Under the pieces are notes generated by a model. It was not told where the DNA came from. It saw nothing but the letters and a program-made list of their open reading frames with translations, and did not search any database. This document shows positions 40,939-49,391 of a stretch of 54,505 nucleotides of DNA, in pieces. Where the stretch lies: contig UQAW01000019.1 in assembly GCA_900539175.1 (NCBI GenBank), positions 1 through 54,505 of the forward strand, given 5' to 3'. Source of the DNA: an uncultured Lachnospiraceae bacterium. Its GTDB lineage: Bacteria > Bacillota > Clostridia > Lachnospirales > Lachnospiraceae. Positions within the stretch are counted from its first letter, which is position 1. Every line of letters starts with the position of its first letter. The translations under genes and the position numbers were made by a program.

Positions 40939-42594
40939 ATGAAGCGGTTTCTAAATATGCTGCAAATTACTGTATGTATGTTTGTATATAATTTAACAGT
41001 AGTTGCATTTTCATGGTGTTTTAAGTTGATAACTGACAGCCTCGCATTAAAACAGTTCGATCAGTTTAACGATAATATTCGCTTTGCTATATTAGTCGTA
41101 GTTATTCAAGTGGTTTCGAATTATTTATTTATAAAGGGTAAAAATCGTTATGTGCAGGATACAATGATTAGAGTCAAATCGACGTTGATAACAAGAATAC
41201 TTAATTATAGTATTCCAAGATTTTATGAAAAGGATAAGACAGAATATCAGTCCTTCTTATTTAATGATCTGTCTACTTATGAGCAGAACGTTGTGACAGG
41301 CAGAATTGATATAATGGAAAAATTGACATTACTGTTGTTTTCGGGAGCTGCTATCATAGTAATTAATCCAGCCTTTTTGCTTTTATTTGTATTCTCACTT
41401 GTTTTTTCAATTATGGTACCTGTTATATTTGCAAGGTTTGCAAAAAAGTATAATACTATACTAAGCAATATGTTTGCCAAAGCTACGGATAAGATTGTTG
41501 AAATGTTGGATGGATTTTTGGTTTTGCGTACTTTTGCTATTGAAAAAAAGGGTGTTTTCGAGTGCGAGAATGCAATTGGTGAAATGGAAAGCGCTAAAAA
41601 TAATTTAAAGAGTGTTATGGCAGTTATTCAATCTGCATTGATGTTTATGACTACTGTTTTAACATTAATTATTTTTGTATATGGAGGAAGAGCTGTAGTT
41701 GGAGATCAGATTACGGTTGGAGAATTAATTACTTTAATTCAATTATTGTTTCATATTGCCAATCCGCTTATGGGAATTATGAATTCCGTAAGTAATATAA
41801 AAGCAGCACAGCCCATTGTAAATAAATATAAAGAGTTCATTTTAAGGGATATACAATCCGGAAAAAAAGAAATTTTAACTGTGGATACAGTGAATGTTAA
41901 AAATTTATCTTTTGGCTATGAAAAAGAGAAAAAGCTAATAATAGATAATCTTAGCTTTACCTTTGAAAAAAATAAAAAATATGCAATTATTGGAGAAAAT
42001 GGCAGCGGAAAAAGTACATTATTAAAACTTCTTGCAGGCGTGATTGCAGGCGATTGCTATCAGGGAAATATTGAAATAGGCGGAGTGGAGAGAAAGGTAT
42101 TATTAGAAAAAAGTTTTTGGCAACATGTGGCTTATATACCACAACAGGTATTTTTATTTAAGAAAAGTATCATGGATAACATTTTTCCAAATGGAAAAGA
42201 GGAAAACGAGAGTGAATGTGAATCACTTATTAATTCGATGGGACTTCGTAAGATTGCATTGAGGGAAAGAGATAAATTGGGTTATGATACGGAGTTGTCA
42301 GGCGGTGAGAAGCAGAAAGTAGCTTTTATCAGAGAGATTATGAAAGACTCTTCTCTTATATTGGCAGATGAGCCTGATTCAGCCCTTGATATGGATTCCA
42401 AACTTCTTATTCAAGATATACTTTTGTATGCAAAAAAGATGTGTATTGTAGTGACACATAGAATTGATAGTAGTTTAGATAGATATGATGAAATTTTGGT
42501 TATGGATCAGGGGAAAATTGTGGAAAGTGGGACATATCAAGAACTCATGGAGCGTAAGGGGAATTTTTATCGGATGAATCTCAAGAATGCCTGA
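40939..42594 (+). CDS. ABC exporter, fused membrane and ATPase domains
   Basis: A 551-residue half-transporter. Six membrane segments lie in residues 10-290, followed by an ATPase domain with Walker A GENGSGKST (352-360), signature LSGGEKQKVAF and Walker B LILADEP, plus the switch His in VVTHRID. It lacks the N-terminal C39 peptidase domain seen in many bacteriocin exporters. It probably exports the modified peptide. It begins 12 bases after the CPBP gene behind GAGGAG. Its reading frame is AT-rich like the rest of the island. Confidence 0.85.
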   Translation: MKRFLNMLQITVCMFVYNLTVVAFSWCFKLITDSLALKQFDQFNDNIRFAILVVVIQVVSNYLFIKGKNRYVQDTMIRVKSTLITRILNYSIPRFYEKDKTEYQSFLFNDLSTYEQNVVTGRIDIMEKLTLLLFSGAAIIVINPAFLLLFVFSLVFSIMVPVIFARFAKKYNTILSNMFAKATDKIVEMLDGFLVLRTFAIEKKGVFECENAIGEMESAKNNLKSVMAVIQSALMFMTTVLTLIIFVYGGRAVVGDQITVGELITLIQLLFHIANPLMGIMNSVSNIKAAQPIVNKYKEFILRDIQSGKKEILTVDTVNVKNLSFGYEKEKKLIIDNLSFTFEKNKKYAIIGENGSGKSTLLKLLAGVIAGDCYQGNIEIGGVERKVLLEKSFWQHVAYIPQQVFLFKKSIMDNIFPNGKEENESECESLINSMGLRKIALRERDKLGYDTELSGGEKQKVAFIREIMKDSSLILADEPDSALDMDSKLLIQDILLYAKKMCIVVTHRIDSSLDRYDEILVMDQGKIVESGTYQELMERKGNFYRMNLKNA

Positions 42595-42639
42595 GCAGAT
42601 TAAGCACTTTGTATATTTTCATTATGGGTTATATCATGA

Positions 42640-42645
42640 TATAAT
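42640..42645 (+). promoter_or_regulatory. -10 box before the two-component genes
   Basis: TATAAT embedded in CATGATATAATC, without a recognisable -35 box; the precursor promoter region contains CATGATATTATG. The shared string and weak -35 are compatible with common activation, but the evidence is thin. Confidence 0.25.
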
Positions 42646-42698
42646 CAACACAAGTGTGTTGTCCTAAAAGAAATTAGTTAAAGGAGATTCTGATATTT

Positions 42699-43412
42699 AT
42701 GAGGATAGCCATATGTGATGATAGTAAAGAGCAGCTTGCATTATTGGAGGATGTTGTAGAAAAGTTAGGAATAAAAAATGCAGAAATAGACTGTTTCTAT
42801 AATGGAGACAGTCTATTAAGTCATCTTATAAAAAAAGAAGATTTTTATTATCAAATATATCTTTTGGATATTGAGATGCCTGGCATGAATGGATTGGAAG
42901 TGGCGAAAGAGATTAGGACTATGGATAAAAGAGCAGTTATTATTTTTATTACCTCTTATTCGGATTATGTATTCAGTTCGTTTGAAGTGCAGCCGTTCCG
43001 ATTTGTTAATAAACCAGTAAACTATGAAAAGATAGAACATGTTATGGTAGCAGCTGTTGATTATATCTATTCCAGTAAAAAATATATTTTCATATCGGTT
43101 GAGAAAGCTAAGATACAGATTTGCTGTGAGAATATTATGTATTTTGAAGGGGATAGGAGAAAAGTGCATGTTTATACCATTGATGAAGAGTACACATTTT
43201 ATTCTAAAATGGCTCAAGTGGAAGATATGGTTGATCATAGTTGCTTTGTCCGTATCCATGTATCTTATATTGTTAATATGGATTATGTGAAGGCATTATA
43301 TTTAGAGGAAGTAGTACTTACGAATGGGGTGAGGTTGCCGATAAGCAAAAAGTATCGAAAAAGCATCAAGGATGTACACTTGAAATACATGAAGTGGAGG
43401 ATGGGTTTATGA
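42699..43412 (+). CDS. LytTR-family response regulator
   Basis: A 237-residue AgrA-like regulator. The receiver domain (1-120) has the acidic pair DD near residues 7-8, the phosphoacceptor Asp in LLDIEMPGMNGLEV and the conserved Lys in FVNKPV. The C-terminal LytTR domain (about 130-235) binds direct repeats upstream of target promoters. Such regulators pair with peptide-sensing kinases in quorum control of bacteriocins. It overlaps the kinase gene by four bases (ATGA), so the two form a system. Confidence 0.92.
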   Translation: MRIAICDDSKEQLALLEDVVEKLGIKNAEIDCFYNGDSLLSHLIKKEDFYYQIYLLDIEMPGMNGLEVAKEIRTMDKRAVIIFITSYSDYVFSSFEVQPFRFVNKPVNYEKIEHVMVAAVDYIYSSKKYIFISVEKAKIQICCENIMYFEGDRRKVHVYTIDEEYTFYSKMAQVEDMVDHSCFVRIHVSYIVNMDYVKALYLEEVVLTNGVRLPISKKYRKSIKDVHLKYMKWRMGL

Positions 43413-44668
43413 ATTGGGACACCACGAATATTTTTTTGTATTTTTTCATTAATTTTTTTGATCTATGGGTGATATTACGTTACTTTAACAGTGTACTGAA
43501 ATCAATAAAAAAGAGAAGAGCTTTTTTATATGGTTTATATTTACTGTTTCTGTTGTTTTTTACGTTGTTGATTCAATACGAGTTGGAATATTCCAATCTT
43601 GTATCGATTGCATTATGGAGTTGTATGTTTTTGCCTACTTATGAAGGAGGCAGGAGAAATAAGATTGGTTATGCAGCTTTGCTGCTGGGGCTTGCAGGTT
43701 TTGCTCAAATGGTTATGTATCTGATTATAAGCAGCAATTTATTTGCTGTTTATTCTTTTTTTGTGCCGCATTTTGTGTTTTTTATTACAACAGAATTAGC
43801 AGGGCGGTATCAGACGGTGAAAGGCAAGAGAATAGATGGAAAATTGTTAATACTGCTTGTTACAGTGCCAATTATTAGCTTTATAGCCATGCCTTGTATC
43901 GTAATGCTGACGGAACAGATGGGAAATGTATCGTTTGGGGAAAGAACAGGCATGCTTCTTCCAGTTGCGGTTCTGATTCTGTATGTTAATATTATTGTTT
44001 TTTATTTATATGATACAATAAGTTCTGTTTTTGAAGTACAAAAGCAAAAAGAAGAATATGAACAACAATTGAAATGGCAACTAGCATATTACGATACTTT
44101 GGCAGAGAATCAGGATGTTATACGCAAAATTAAGCATGACTTGCAGAATAATCTTCAGTCAATGGAGCAGTTACTGTGTGAAGGAAAAAAAGAGGAACTT
44201 GCAGAGTATTTGAGAGAACTGATTACAGATCAGGAAGAAATTCGAAATATAATTTCTACCGGAAATAGTGGTATTGATACGATTTTGAATATAAAAATAT
44301 CTCTTGCACAACGATATGGTATTGAAATAAGGAGAAATATCAGTATACCAGCCAAGATACCGATTCCATATGGACATTGTGTCAGAATATTCGGGAATCT
44401 TCTTGACAATGCAATTAATGCGTTGAAAGACGGAGAAGAGGTAGAAAAGACAATTCATTTACTTCTTAGCTTTCAGGCGAATGCATTTGTGATACAGGTA
44501 GTTAACCAATATCGGGATAAACCGATCAAGTATAATGAAGATAATTTTTTTCATGGTCTGGGATTAGATATTGTTAAAAGTACCGTGGAATTTTATCATG
44601 GAATTTTTGATATAGAAGATGATGGAGAAAATTTTACAGTGAATATCATTTTGTATCTTGAAATATAA
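43409..44668 (+). CDS. AgrC/ComD-like GHKL sensor histidine kinase
   Basis: A 419-residue kinase. Six to seven membrane segments in residues 1-205 replace a normal extracellular sensor domain, as in kinases that bind small peptides. A coiled coil (about 215-235) leads to the H box KIKHDLQNNLQSM with the likely phosphorylated His. The N box RIFGNLLDNAINALKD and the G region HGLGLDIVKSTVEFYHG complete the ATP site. ATG 43409 overlaps the regulator stop and has GGAGG upstream. The ligand is probably a form of the island's peptide. Confidence 0.9.
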   Translation: MNWDTTNIFLYFFINFFDLWVILRYFNSVLKSIKKRRAFLYGLYLLFLLFFTLLIQYELEYSNLVSIALWSCMFLPTYEGGRRNKIGYAALLLGLAGFAQMVMYLIISSNLFAVYSFFVPHFVFFITTELAGRYQTVKGKRIDGKLLILLVTVPIISFIAMPCIVMLTEQMGNVSFGERTGMLLPVAVLILYVNIIVFYLYDTISSVFEVQKQKEEYEQQLKWQLAYYDTLAENQDVIRKIKHDLQNNLQSMEQLLCEGKKEELAEYLRELITDQEEIRNIISTGNSGIDTILNIKISLAQRYGIEIRRNISIPAKIPIPYGHCVRIFGNLLDNAINALKDGEEVEKTIHLLLSFQANAFVIQVVNQYRDKPIKYNEDNFFHGLGLDIVKSTVEFYHGIFDIEDDGENFTVNIILYLEI

Positions 44669-44703
44669 AATGTTACAGAATTACATAAAATCAATCTAAA
44701 AAT

Positions 44704-44747
44704 TACAGTTAATAAAAAGCCGAACATCTCTATGATAGAATTATAAT
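44704..44747 (+). promoter_or_regulatory. putative LytTR-controlled promoter of the maturase gene
   Basis: TATAAT at 44742 without a -35 box; TACAGTTAA at 44704 resembles a LytTR half-site, and a second TTACAG lies 30 bases further upstream at 44673. Suggests the maturase is a separate, regulator-dependent transcript. Confidence 0.3.
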
Positions 44748-44789
44748 ATCTTAATATTTTTAGACAGATACGAGATGAGAGGAGAAAAA

Positions 44790-46013
44790 ATGGTAGTAAA
44801 TGAACAATTTCAAGAGGATGTAGTTCAATTCGCAGTAGACGGAATTGAGATGATTGGGAATAATCGCACAGGATCATTGATTGGATTATCAGCAGAAGGC
44901 AGACAGTTAGTAGAAGATATTCGTGAATCAGGAAGCGCAGAAATCTCGCAGGAGACAAGCGTGCTATATGAGGCATTAAAGCGAGGACATTACTTTCTGG
45001 ATGAAGCTGGAGAAAAGAGGATTGAATCTGCATATGTTCATATAACTGATAATTGTAATCTTCATTGTGTTGGATGCTATTCGTATGTAAAAGAACGAAA
45101 TAAGAAAAAGGACCTTACATATGAACAAATATGTCATGAGTTACGTGAATTGGTTCAAAATGGTGTGAAAATCATTGTTATTTCTGGGGGAGAGCCGTTT
45201 TTAAGGGAAGATATAGACAGAATATGTAAATATGCCAAAGGATTGGGAGTGATTGTGCAGATAATTACGAATGGTACGATGCCTCATGAGCGCTATTTGA
45301 AAGCCCTTCCATATATTGACGCAATCAGTGTTTCGGTTGACGGTTATAGAGAAGATATTCATTTTATTAGAGATAAAGGAATCATGCCGAAAGTTATTGA
45401 AACAGTAAAATTTCTGAAATGTCACAAAGAAGCTGTAAACTTAATTTTTACGCTTCATAGAAAGAATGCTCCTTATATGCAAAAATATCTGGAATTGGCG
45501 GAGAATTTGGGAACAACATTTAATTTTAGCATGCTGACAACTTCACCAGATGATAAGATATTTCAGGATTATATATTAAGTGATAAAGAATTACATATGA
45601 TTGAAGAATTTCTGAGATATAATCATGCAAGAATTTCTGACTCAGCAATGGAGGGGGAGAGTCTATCCTGTAAGTCCAGGTGCGGAGCAGGAAAATTACT
45701 TGTAAGTGTTAGCGCAGATGGAACTATATACCCTTGTCATATGCTACATGTAGAAGAGTTGAAAATGGGGAATGTATTAGAAAAGCATCTGCATGATATT
45801 GTATTTCGCGAGGATAATCCGTTTCTGAACTTGGATATTAAAAAGATTCAGGGGTGCGGCGAATGTAAATATGGAAATTTTTGTGGCGGTGGCTGTCGTG
45901 CAAGAAGTTATTTGGAAACTGGGAGTATTTATTCTAAATGTGATATTTGCGGTGTGAGTTATACAACGTTAGATAAAAAATTTCATCAGCTGAAAGCAGC
46001 GTATGGACTATAA
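44790..46013 (+). CDS. radical SAM/SPASM peptide maturase
   Basis: A 407-residue enzyme. Residues 1-80 form a small N-terminal domain (GLSAEGRQLVEDI resembles PqqD-like recognition domains). The radical SAM core has CNLHCVGC (Cys89, 93, 96) for the iron-sulfur cluster and GGEPF (133-137) for S-adenosylmethionine. The SPASM domain is exact: Cys298-X12-Gly-X4-Cys316, then Cys356-X2-Cys359-X5-Cys365-X3-Cys369 and further Cys at 384/387 for auxiliary clusters. Such enzymes form thioether or carbon-carbon links in RiPPs. ATG 44790 follows AGAGGAG; ATG 44775 precedes that site. Substrates are probably the two 27-residue peptides. Confidence 0.88.
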   Translation: MVVNEQFQEDVVQFAVDGIEMIGNNRTGSLIGLSAEGRQLVEDIRESGSAEISQETSVLYEALKRGHYFLDEAGEKRIESAYVHITDNCNLHCVGCYSYVKERNKKKDLTYEQICHELRELVQNGVKIIVISGGEPFLREDIDRICKYAKGLGVIVQIITNGTMPHERYLKALPYIDAISVSVDGYREDIHFIRDKGIMPKVIETVKFLKCHKEAVNLIFTLHRKNAPYMQKYLELAENLGTTFNFSMLTTSPDDKIFQDYILSDKELHMIEEFLRYNHARISDSAMEGESLSCKSRCGAGKLLVSVSADGTIYPCHMLHVEELKMGNVLEKHLHDIVFREDNPFLNLDIKKIQGCGECKYGNFCGGGCRARSYLETGSIYSKCDICGVSYTTLDKKFHQLKAAYGL

Positions 46014-46072
46014 AGTGATATTCTTTTGGGATAATCATGATTCGAAAAAACTTAGGAAGCAATAAATCACAA

Positions 46073-46110
46073 AAATAGCCGCCCTGGTCTGACAAACTAA
46101 GCGGCTATTT
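46073..46110 (+). terminator. terminator after the maturase
   Basis: AAATAGCCGC pairs with GCGGCTATTT, loop of 18 bases, followed by CTAACTATTTT. It closes the island. The rest of 46014-46430 holds only the promoter at 46298 and an untranslated leader. Confidence 0.7.
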
Positions 46111-46297
46111 CTAACTATTTTATTGGACGAAACGTCTATCGGTAGCATCTTTTCTATAATATTATATTATCACTCATATAAGAATATGTCAAATGATAAT
46201 TTGGGGTGACTTTCATATATGTTGACGTCTGCGACAGCAGACATGTCCGTTTACTATGGAAAATATGGAATTTTATGTGAAAAAAAGAAAAAAGTGC

Positions 46298-46326
46298 TTG
46301 CATTCCTTGACTTTGAATGATATACT
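46298..46326 (+). promoter_or_regulatory. promoter of the alpha ribosomal operon
   Basis: TTGCAT, 17 bases, TATACT, about 105 bases before rpmJ. It lets rpmJ to rplQ be expressed independently of the interrupted upstream operon. Confidence 0.65.
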
Positions 46327-46430
46327 ATAAAGCGAACTTTTGCGCGGATTTTTAGACTAACCCACTGAAGATGCACGGGAAAGTGAGGAAACTTATTTGT
46401 TTTTCAACGATTAAGAAAGGAGGATTCATC

Positions 46431-46544
46431 ATGAAGGTAAGATCTTCTGTAAAACCGATTTGCGAAAAGTGCAAGGTTATCAAGAGAAAAGGCAGTATCA
46501 GAATCATTTGTGAGAATCCAAAACACAAACAGCGTCAGGGATAA
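46431..46544 (+). CDS. rpmJ: 50S ribosomal protein L36
   Basis: A 37-residue protein, too short for routine ORF calling. It reads MKVRSSVKPICEKCKVIKRK and ends in HKQRQG, with the zinc ligands CEKC and C...H of the zinc-binding L36 type. AAAGGAGG precedes its ATG by eight bases. It normally follows infA directly; here it is the first gene after the island. Confidence 0.97.
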   Translation: MKVRSSVKPICEKCKVIKRKGSIRIICENPKHKQRQG

Positions 46545-46605
46545 TCCTGAAAAAATTATTAAGTGCGGCTGCAGATGAACCACCAGGTGGTGTTGTTCAA
46601 CTGTT

Positions 46606-46692
46606 AATATTATAAAGTGAGACCTGGTTTGGAGTTGAAATCAGGGTACCTCCGGCGGATGAGCGCCGAGGCGCAGCATCCCTTATAATATT
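46606..46692 (+). promoter_or_regulatory. structured spacer between rpmJ and rpsM
   Basis: The 271-base spacer holds AATATTATAA (46606-46615) pairing with TTATAATATT (46683-46692) around a domain with CTCCGGCG/CGCCGAG. It is flanked by ACCACCAGGTGGT upstream and GGATAC/GTATCC downstream. This much structure in a ribosomal operon suggests an autoregulatory binding site, perhaps for S4 or S13. No known RNA family was recognised. Confidence 0.5.
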
Positions 46693-46815
46693 GCTTAATA
46701 CTCCTTTACATTACGTCGTGTGAAGGGGAAAGGTCGTGCAGTACACGGCTGGATACACGCATACCTGTATCCCAATTAGGAAAATATTAATGAAATTAAA
46801 TGGAGGAAAACGTTT

Positions 46816-47184
46816 ATGGCTCGTATAGCTGGTGTAGACTTACCAAGAGACAAACGTGTAGAGATTGGTTTAACTTATATCTACGGAATCGGTAGAACAA
46901 GTGCCAACAGAATTTTGAAGGAGGCCGGAGTAAATCCGGACATCCGCTGCAGAGATTTGACAGATGATGATGTTAAAAAAATCAGTGCAGTAATTGATGA
47001 GACTCAGGTCGTAGAGGGTGATCTTCGTAGAGAAATTGCTATGAATATCAAACGTCTGCAGGAAATTGGATGCTATCGTGGTATCCGTCATAGAAAAGGA
47101 CTTCCGGTTCGTGGACAGAAGACTAAGACAAACGCCAGAACTCGTAAAGGACCGAAGAGAACTGTTGCTAATAAGAAAAAATAA
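46816..47184 (+). CDS. rpsM: 30S ribosomal protein S13
   Basis: A 122-residue S13 at the top of the 30S head. MARIAGVDLPRDKRVEIGLTYIYGIG opens it and GLPVRGQKTKTNARTRKGPKR ends it, the tail touching P-site tRNA. TGGAGG lies upstream. It begins the conserved rpsM-rpsK-rpsD-rpoA-rplQ order. Confidence 0.98.
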   Translation: MARIAGVDLPRDKRVEIGLTYIYGIGRTSANRILKEAGVNPDIRCRDLTDDDVKKISAVIDETQVVEGDLRREIAMNIKRLQEIGCYRGIRHRKGLPVRGQKTKTNARTRKGPKRTVANKKK

Positions 47185-47222
47185 GCAGCAATCGGGTATC
47201 AGTTACCTGAGCGATTGTCTGC
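47185..47222 (+). promoter_or_regulatory. hairpin between rpsM and rpsK
   Basis: GCAG, CAATCG and GGTA pair with TTACC, CGATTG and CTGC in order. It starts right after the rpsM stop and has no T run, so it is likely an RNA stability or processing element. Confidence 0.4.
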
Positions 47223-47298
47223 ATGACCGTTTGTACAGACAGGCGGTGTGATACAGTGAAACAATATCAGAATAAGAAAGTGTAGGTTAGTTTTTATT

Positions 47299-47691
47299 AT
47301 GGCTAAAGTGACAAAGAAAACGACAAAACGTCGTGTCAAGAAAAACGTTGAACGCGGACAGGCACATATCCAGTCATCTTTCAATAACACGATTGTAACA
47401 TTGACAGATGCACAGGGAAATGCTCTTTCATGGGCAAGTGCCGGTGGTCTTGGATTTAGAGGTTCAAGGAAATCTACTCCTTATGCAGCTCAGATGGCAG
47501 CAGAAACTGCAACCAAAGCAGCATTGGTACATGGTTTGAAAACTGTTGACGTATTTGTAAAAGGACCTGGTTCAGGACGTGAAGCAGCAATCCGTGCATT
47601 GCAGGCTTGCGGTCTGGAAGTTACCAGCATCCGTGACGTAACTCCGGTACCACACAATGGTTGCCGTCCACCAAAACGTAGAAGAGTCTAA
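47299..47691 (+). CDS. rpsK: 30S ribosomal protein S11
   Basis: A 130-residue S11 on the platform near the E site. HIQSSFNNTIVTLTDAQGNALSWASAG, GSRKSTPYAAQMAAE and the C-terminal DVTPVPHNGCRPPKRRRV are diagnostic. No strong ribosome site precedes the ATG (GTTAG), which is unusual in this operon. Confidence 0.97.
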   Translation: MAKVTKKTTKRRVKKNVERGQAHIQSSFNNTIVTLTDAQGNALSWASAGGLGFRGSRKSTPYAAQMAAETATKAALVHGLKTVDVFVKGPGSGREAAIRALQACGLEVTSIRDVTPVPHNGCRPPKRRRV

Positions 47692-47707
47692 TTAGGAGGT
47701 CATAACA

Positions 47708-48301
47708 ATGGCAGTAGATAGAGTTCCGGTTCTGAAAAGATGTAGATCTCTGGGTCTGGATCCAGTGTATTTAGGAATTGATAAAAAATCCACACGTCAG
47801 TTAAAACGTGCGAACAGAAAAATGTCCGAGTATGGACTTCAGTTAAGAGAAAAACAGAAAGCAAAATTTATTTACGGAGTACTGGAAAAACCTTTCCGTA
47901 ATTACTACAAGAAAGCAGACCAGATGCAGGGACAGACAGGTGCAAACCTGATGACGCTGCTGGAGCTTCGTCTTGACAACGTAATTTTCCGTCTTGGATT
48001 TGCAAGAACAAGAAAAGAAGCAAGACAGATTGTTGACCACAAACATGTAATGGTAAACGGAAAACAGGTGAACATTCCTTCTTACCTTGTAAAAGCAGGG
48101 GATGTGATTGAAATCAAAGAGGGTAAAAAGTCCTCTCAGAGATACAAAGACATTCTGGAAGTGACAGGCGGACGTCTGGTACCGGAATGGCTGGATGCAA
48201 ACCAGGATGCACTTCAGGGAACTGTAAAAGAGGTACCGTCTCGTGAAGTGATTGATGTTCCTGTAAATGAGATGCTTATCGTCGAGTTGTATTCTAAATA
48301 A
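47708..48301 (+). CDS. rpsD: 30S ribosomal protein S4
   Basis: A 197-residue S4, a primary 16S binder. RQLKRANRKMSEYGLQLREKQK, the S4 RNA-binding domain (LLELRLDNVIFRLGFARTRKEARQIVDHKHVMVNG) and the C-terminal NEMLIVELYSK are present. The Cys-containing zinc motif of some S4 proteins is missing (C-minus form). AGGAGG precedes the ATG. Confidence 0.98.
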   Translation: MAVDRVPVLKRCRSLGLDPVYLGIDKKSTRQLKRANRKMSEYGLQLREKQKAKFIYGVLEKPFRNYYKKADQMQGQTGANLMTLLELRLDNVIFRLGFARTRKEARQIVDHKHVMVNGKQVNIPSYLVKAGDVIEIKEGKKSSQRYKDILEVTGGRLVPEWLDANQDALQGTVKEVPSREVIDVPVNEMLIVELYSK

Positions 48302-48347
48302 TAGATAGCAACTAAAAGCCAATCAATATTAAAGGAGGGGCTTCCGA

Positions 48348-49310
48348 GTGTTTGATTTTAACAAACCGAAAATTGAGATTACAGAGATTTCTGAAGACAA
48401 AAAGTACGGCAGATTTGTAGTAGAACCACTGGAAAGAGGTTATGGTACAACCCTGGGTAATTCTCTGAGAAGAATTATGCTTTCTTCTCTGCCGGGCGCT
48501 GCAGTCAGCCAGGTGAAGATTGAAGGCGTACTGCACGAATTCAGTTCCATTCCGGGAGTGAAGGAAGATGTTACAGAGATTATCATGAATCTGAAGAGCC
48601 TCGCTATTAAGAATACAAGTGAGACTAACGAAGCTAAAGTCGCTTATATTGAGTTTGAAGGCGAAGGCGTCGTAAAAGCATCTGATATTCAGGTGGATCA
48701 GGATATCGAAATCATGAACCCTGATCAGGTAATCGCTCACCTTAATGGCGGACCTGACAGCAAGCTCTACATGGAGCTGACCATTACAAAAGGCCGCGGC
48801 TATGTAAGCGCAGAGAAAGGCAAGACAGATGACATGCCGATCGGTGTAATTGCAGTTGATTCTATTTATACACCGGTAGAGCGTGTGAATCTTACTGTAC
48901 AGAATACTCGTGTAGGCCAGATCACTGATTTCGACAAGCTGACTTTGGATGTATATACCAAAGGTACTCTTGATCCGGATGAGGCAGTCAGCCTTGCGGC
49001 AAAAGTTTTGAGCGAACATCTGAAGCTGTTTATCGATCTTTCCGAGAATGCGAAGACAGCAGAAGTCATGATTGAAAAAGAGGACAATGAGAAAGAGAAA
49101 GTTCTGGAGATGAATATCGATGAGCTGGAACTGTCTGTGCGTTCTTACAATTGTTTAAAACGTGCCGGTATCAACACGGTTGAGGAACTTTGCAACAAGA
49201 CTTCTGAGGATATGATGAAGGTTCGTAACCTTGGACGTAAGTCTCTGGAAGAAGTTCTTGCAAAATTAAAAGAGTTGGGACTGCAGTTAAGCCCTGGCGA
49301 TGAACAATAA
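48348..49310 (+). CDS. rpoA: RNA polymerase alpha subunit
   Basis: A 320-residue alpha subunit. The N-terminal assembly domain (FVVEPLERGYGTTLGNSLRRIMLSSLPGAA) and the C-terminal DNA-binding domain (LELSVRSYNCLKRAGINTVEEL and MKVRNLGRKSLEEVLAKL) are intact. Start is GTG 48348 behind AAAGGAGGGG. Usual place between rpsD and rplQ. Confidence 0.98.
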   Translation: MFDFNKPKIEITEISEDKKYGRFVVEPLERGYGTTLGNSLRRIMLSSLPGAAVSQVKIEGVLHEFSSIPGVKEDVTEIIMNLKSLAIKNTSETNEAKVAYIEFEGEGVVKASDIQVDQDIEIMNPDQVIAHLNGGPDSKLYMELTITKGRGYVSAEKGKTDDMPIGVIAVDSIYTPVERVNLTVQNTRVGQITDFDKLTLDVYTKGTLDPDEAVSLAAKVLSEHLKLFIDLSENAKTAEVMIEKEDNEKEKVLEMNIDELELSVRSYNCLKRAGINTVEELCNKTSEDMMKVRNLGRKSLEEVLAKLKELGLQLSPGDEQ

Positions 49311-49391
49311 TAGATATTTGTAGAATCTAAGCGTTGTATCAGTAAGACCGAAGAAGCGTGGTGCAGCGTTCCACAAATGGAGGAAATCATA

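Noticed and set aside
44596..45033. 145-codon minus-strand frame across the maturase start
   Set aside because: Antisense to a complete radical SAM protein and to the kinase end; no motifs.
37753..46430. Integrative conjugative element or prophage
   Set aside because: No integrase, relaxase, phage structural or replication gene, and no flanking direct repeats were found by eye.
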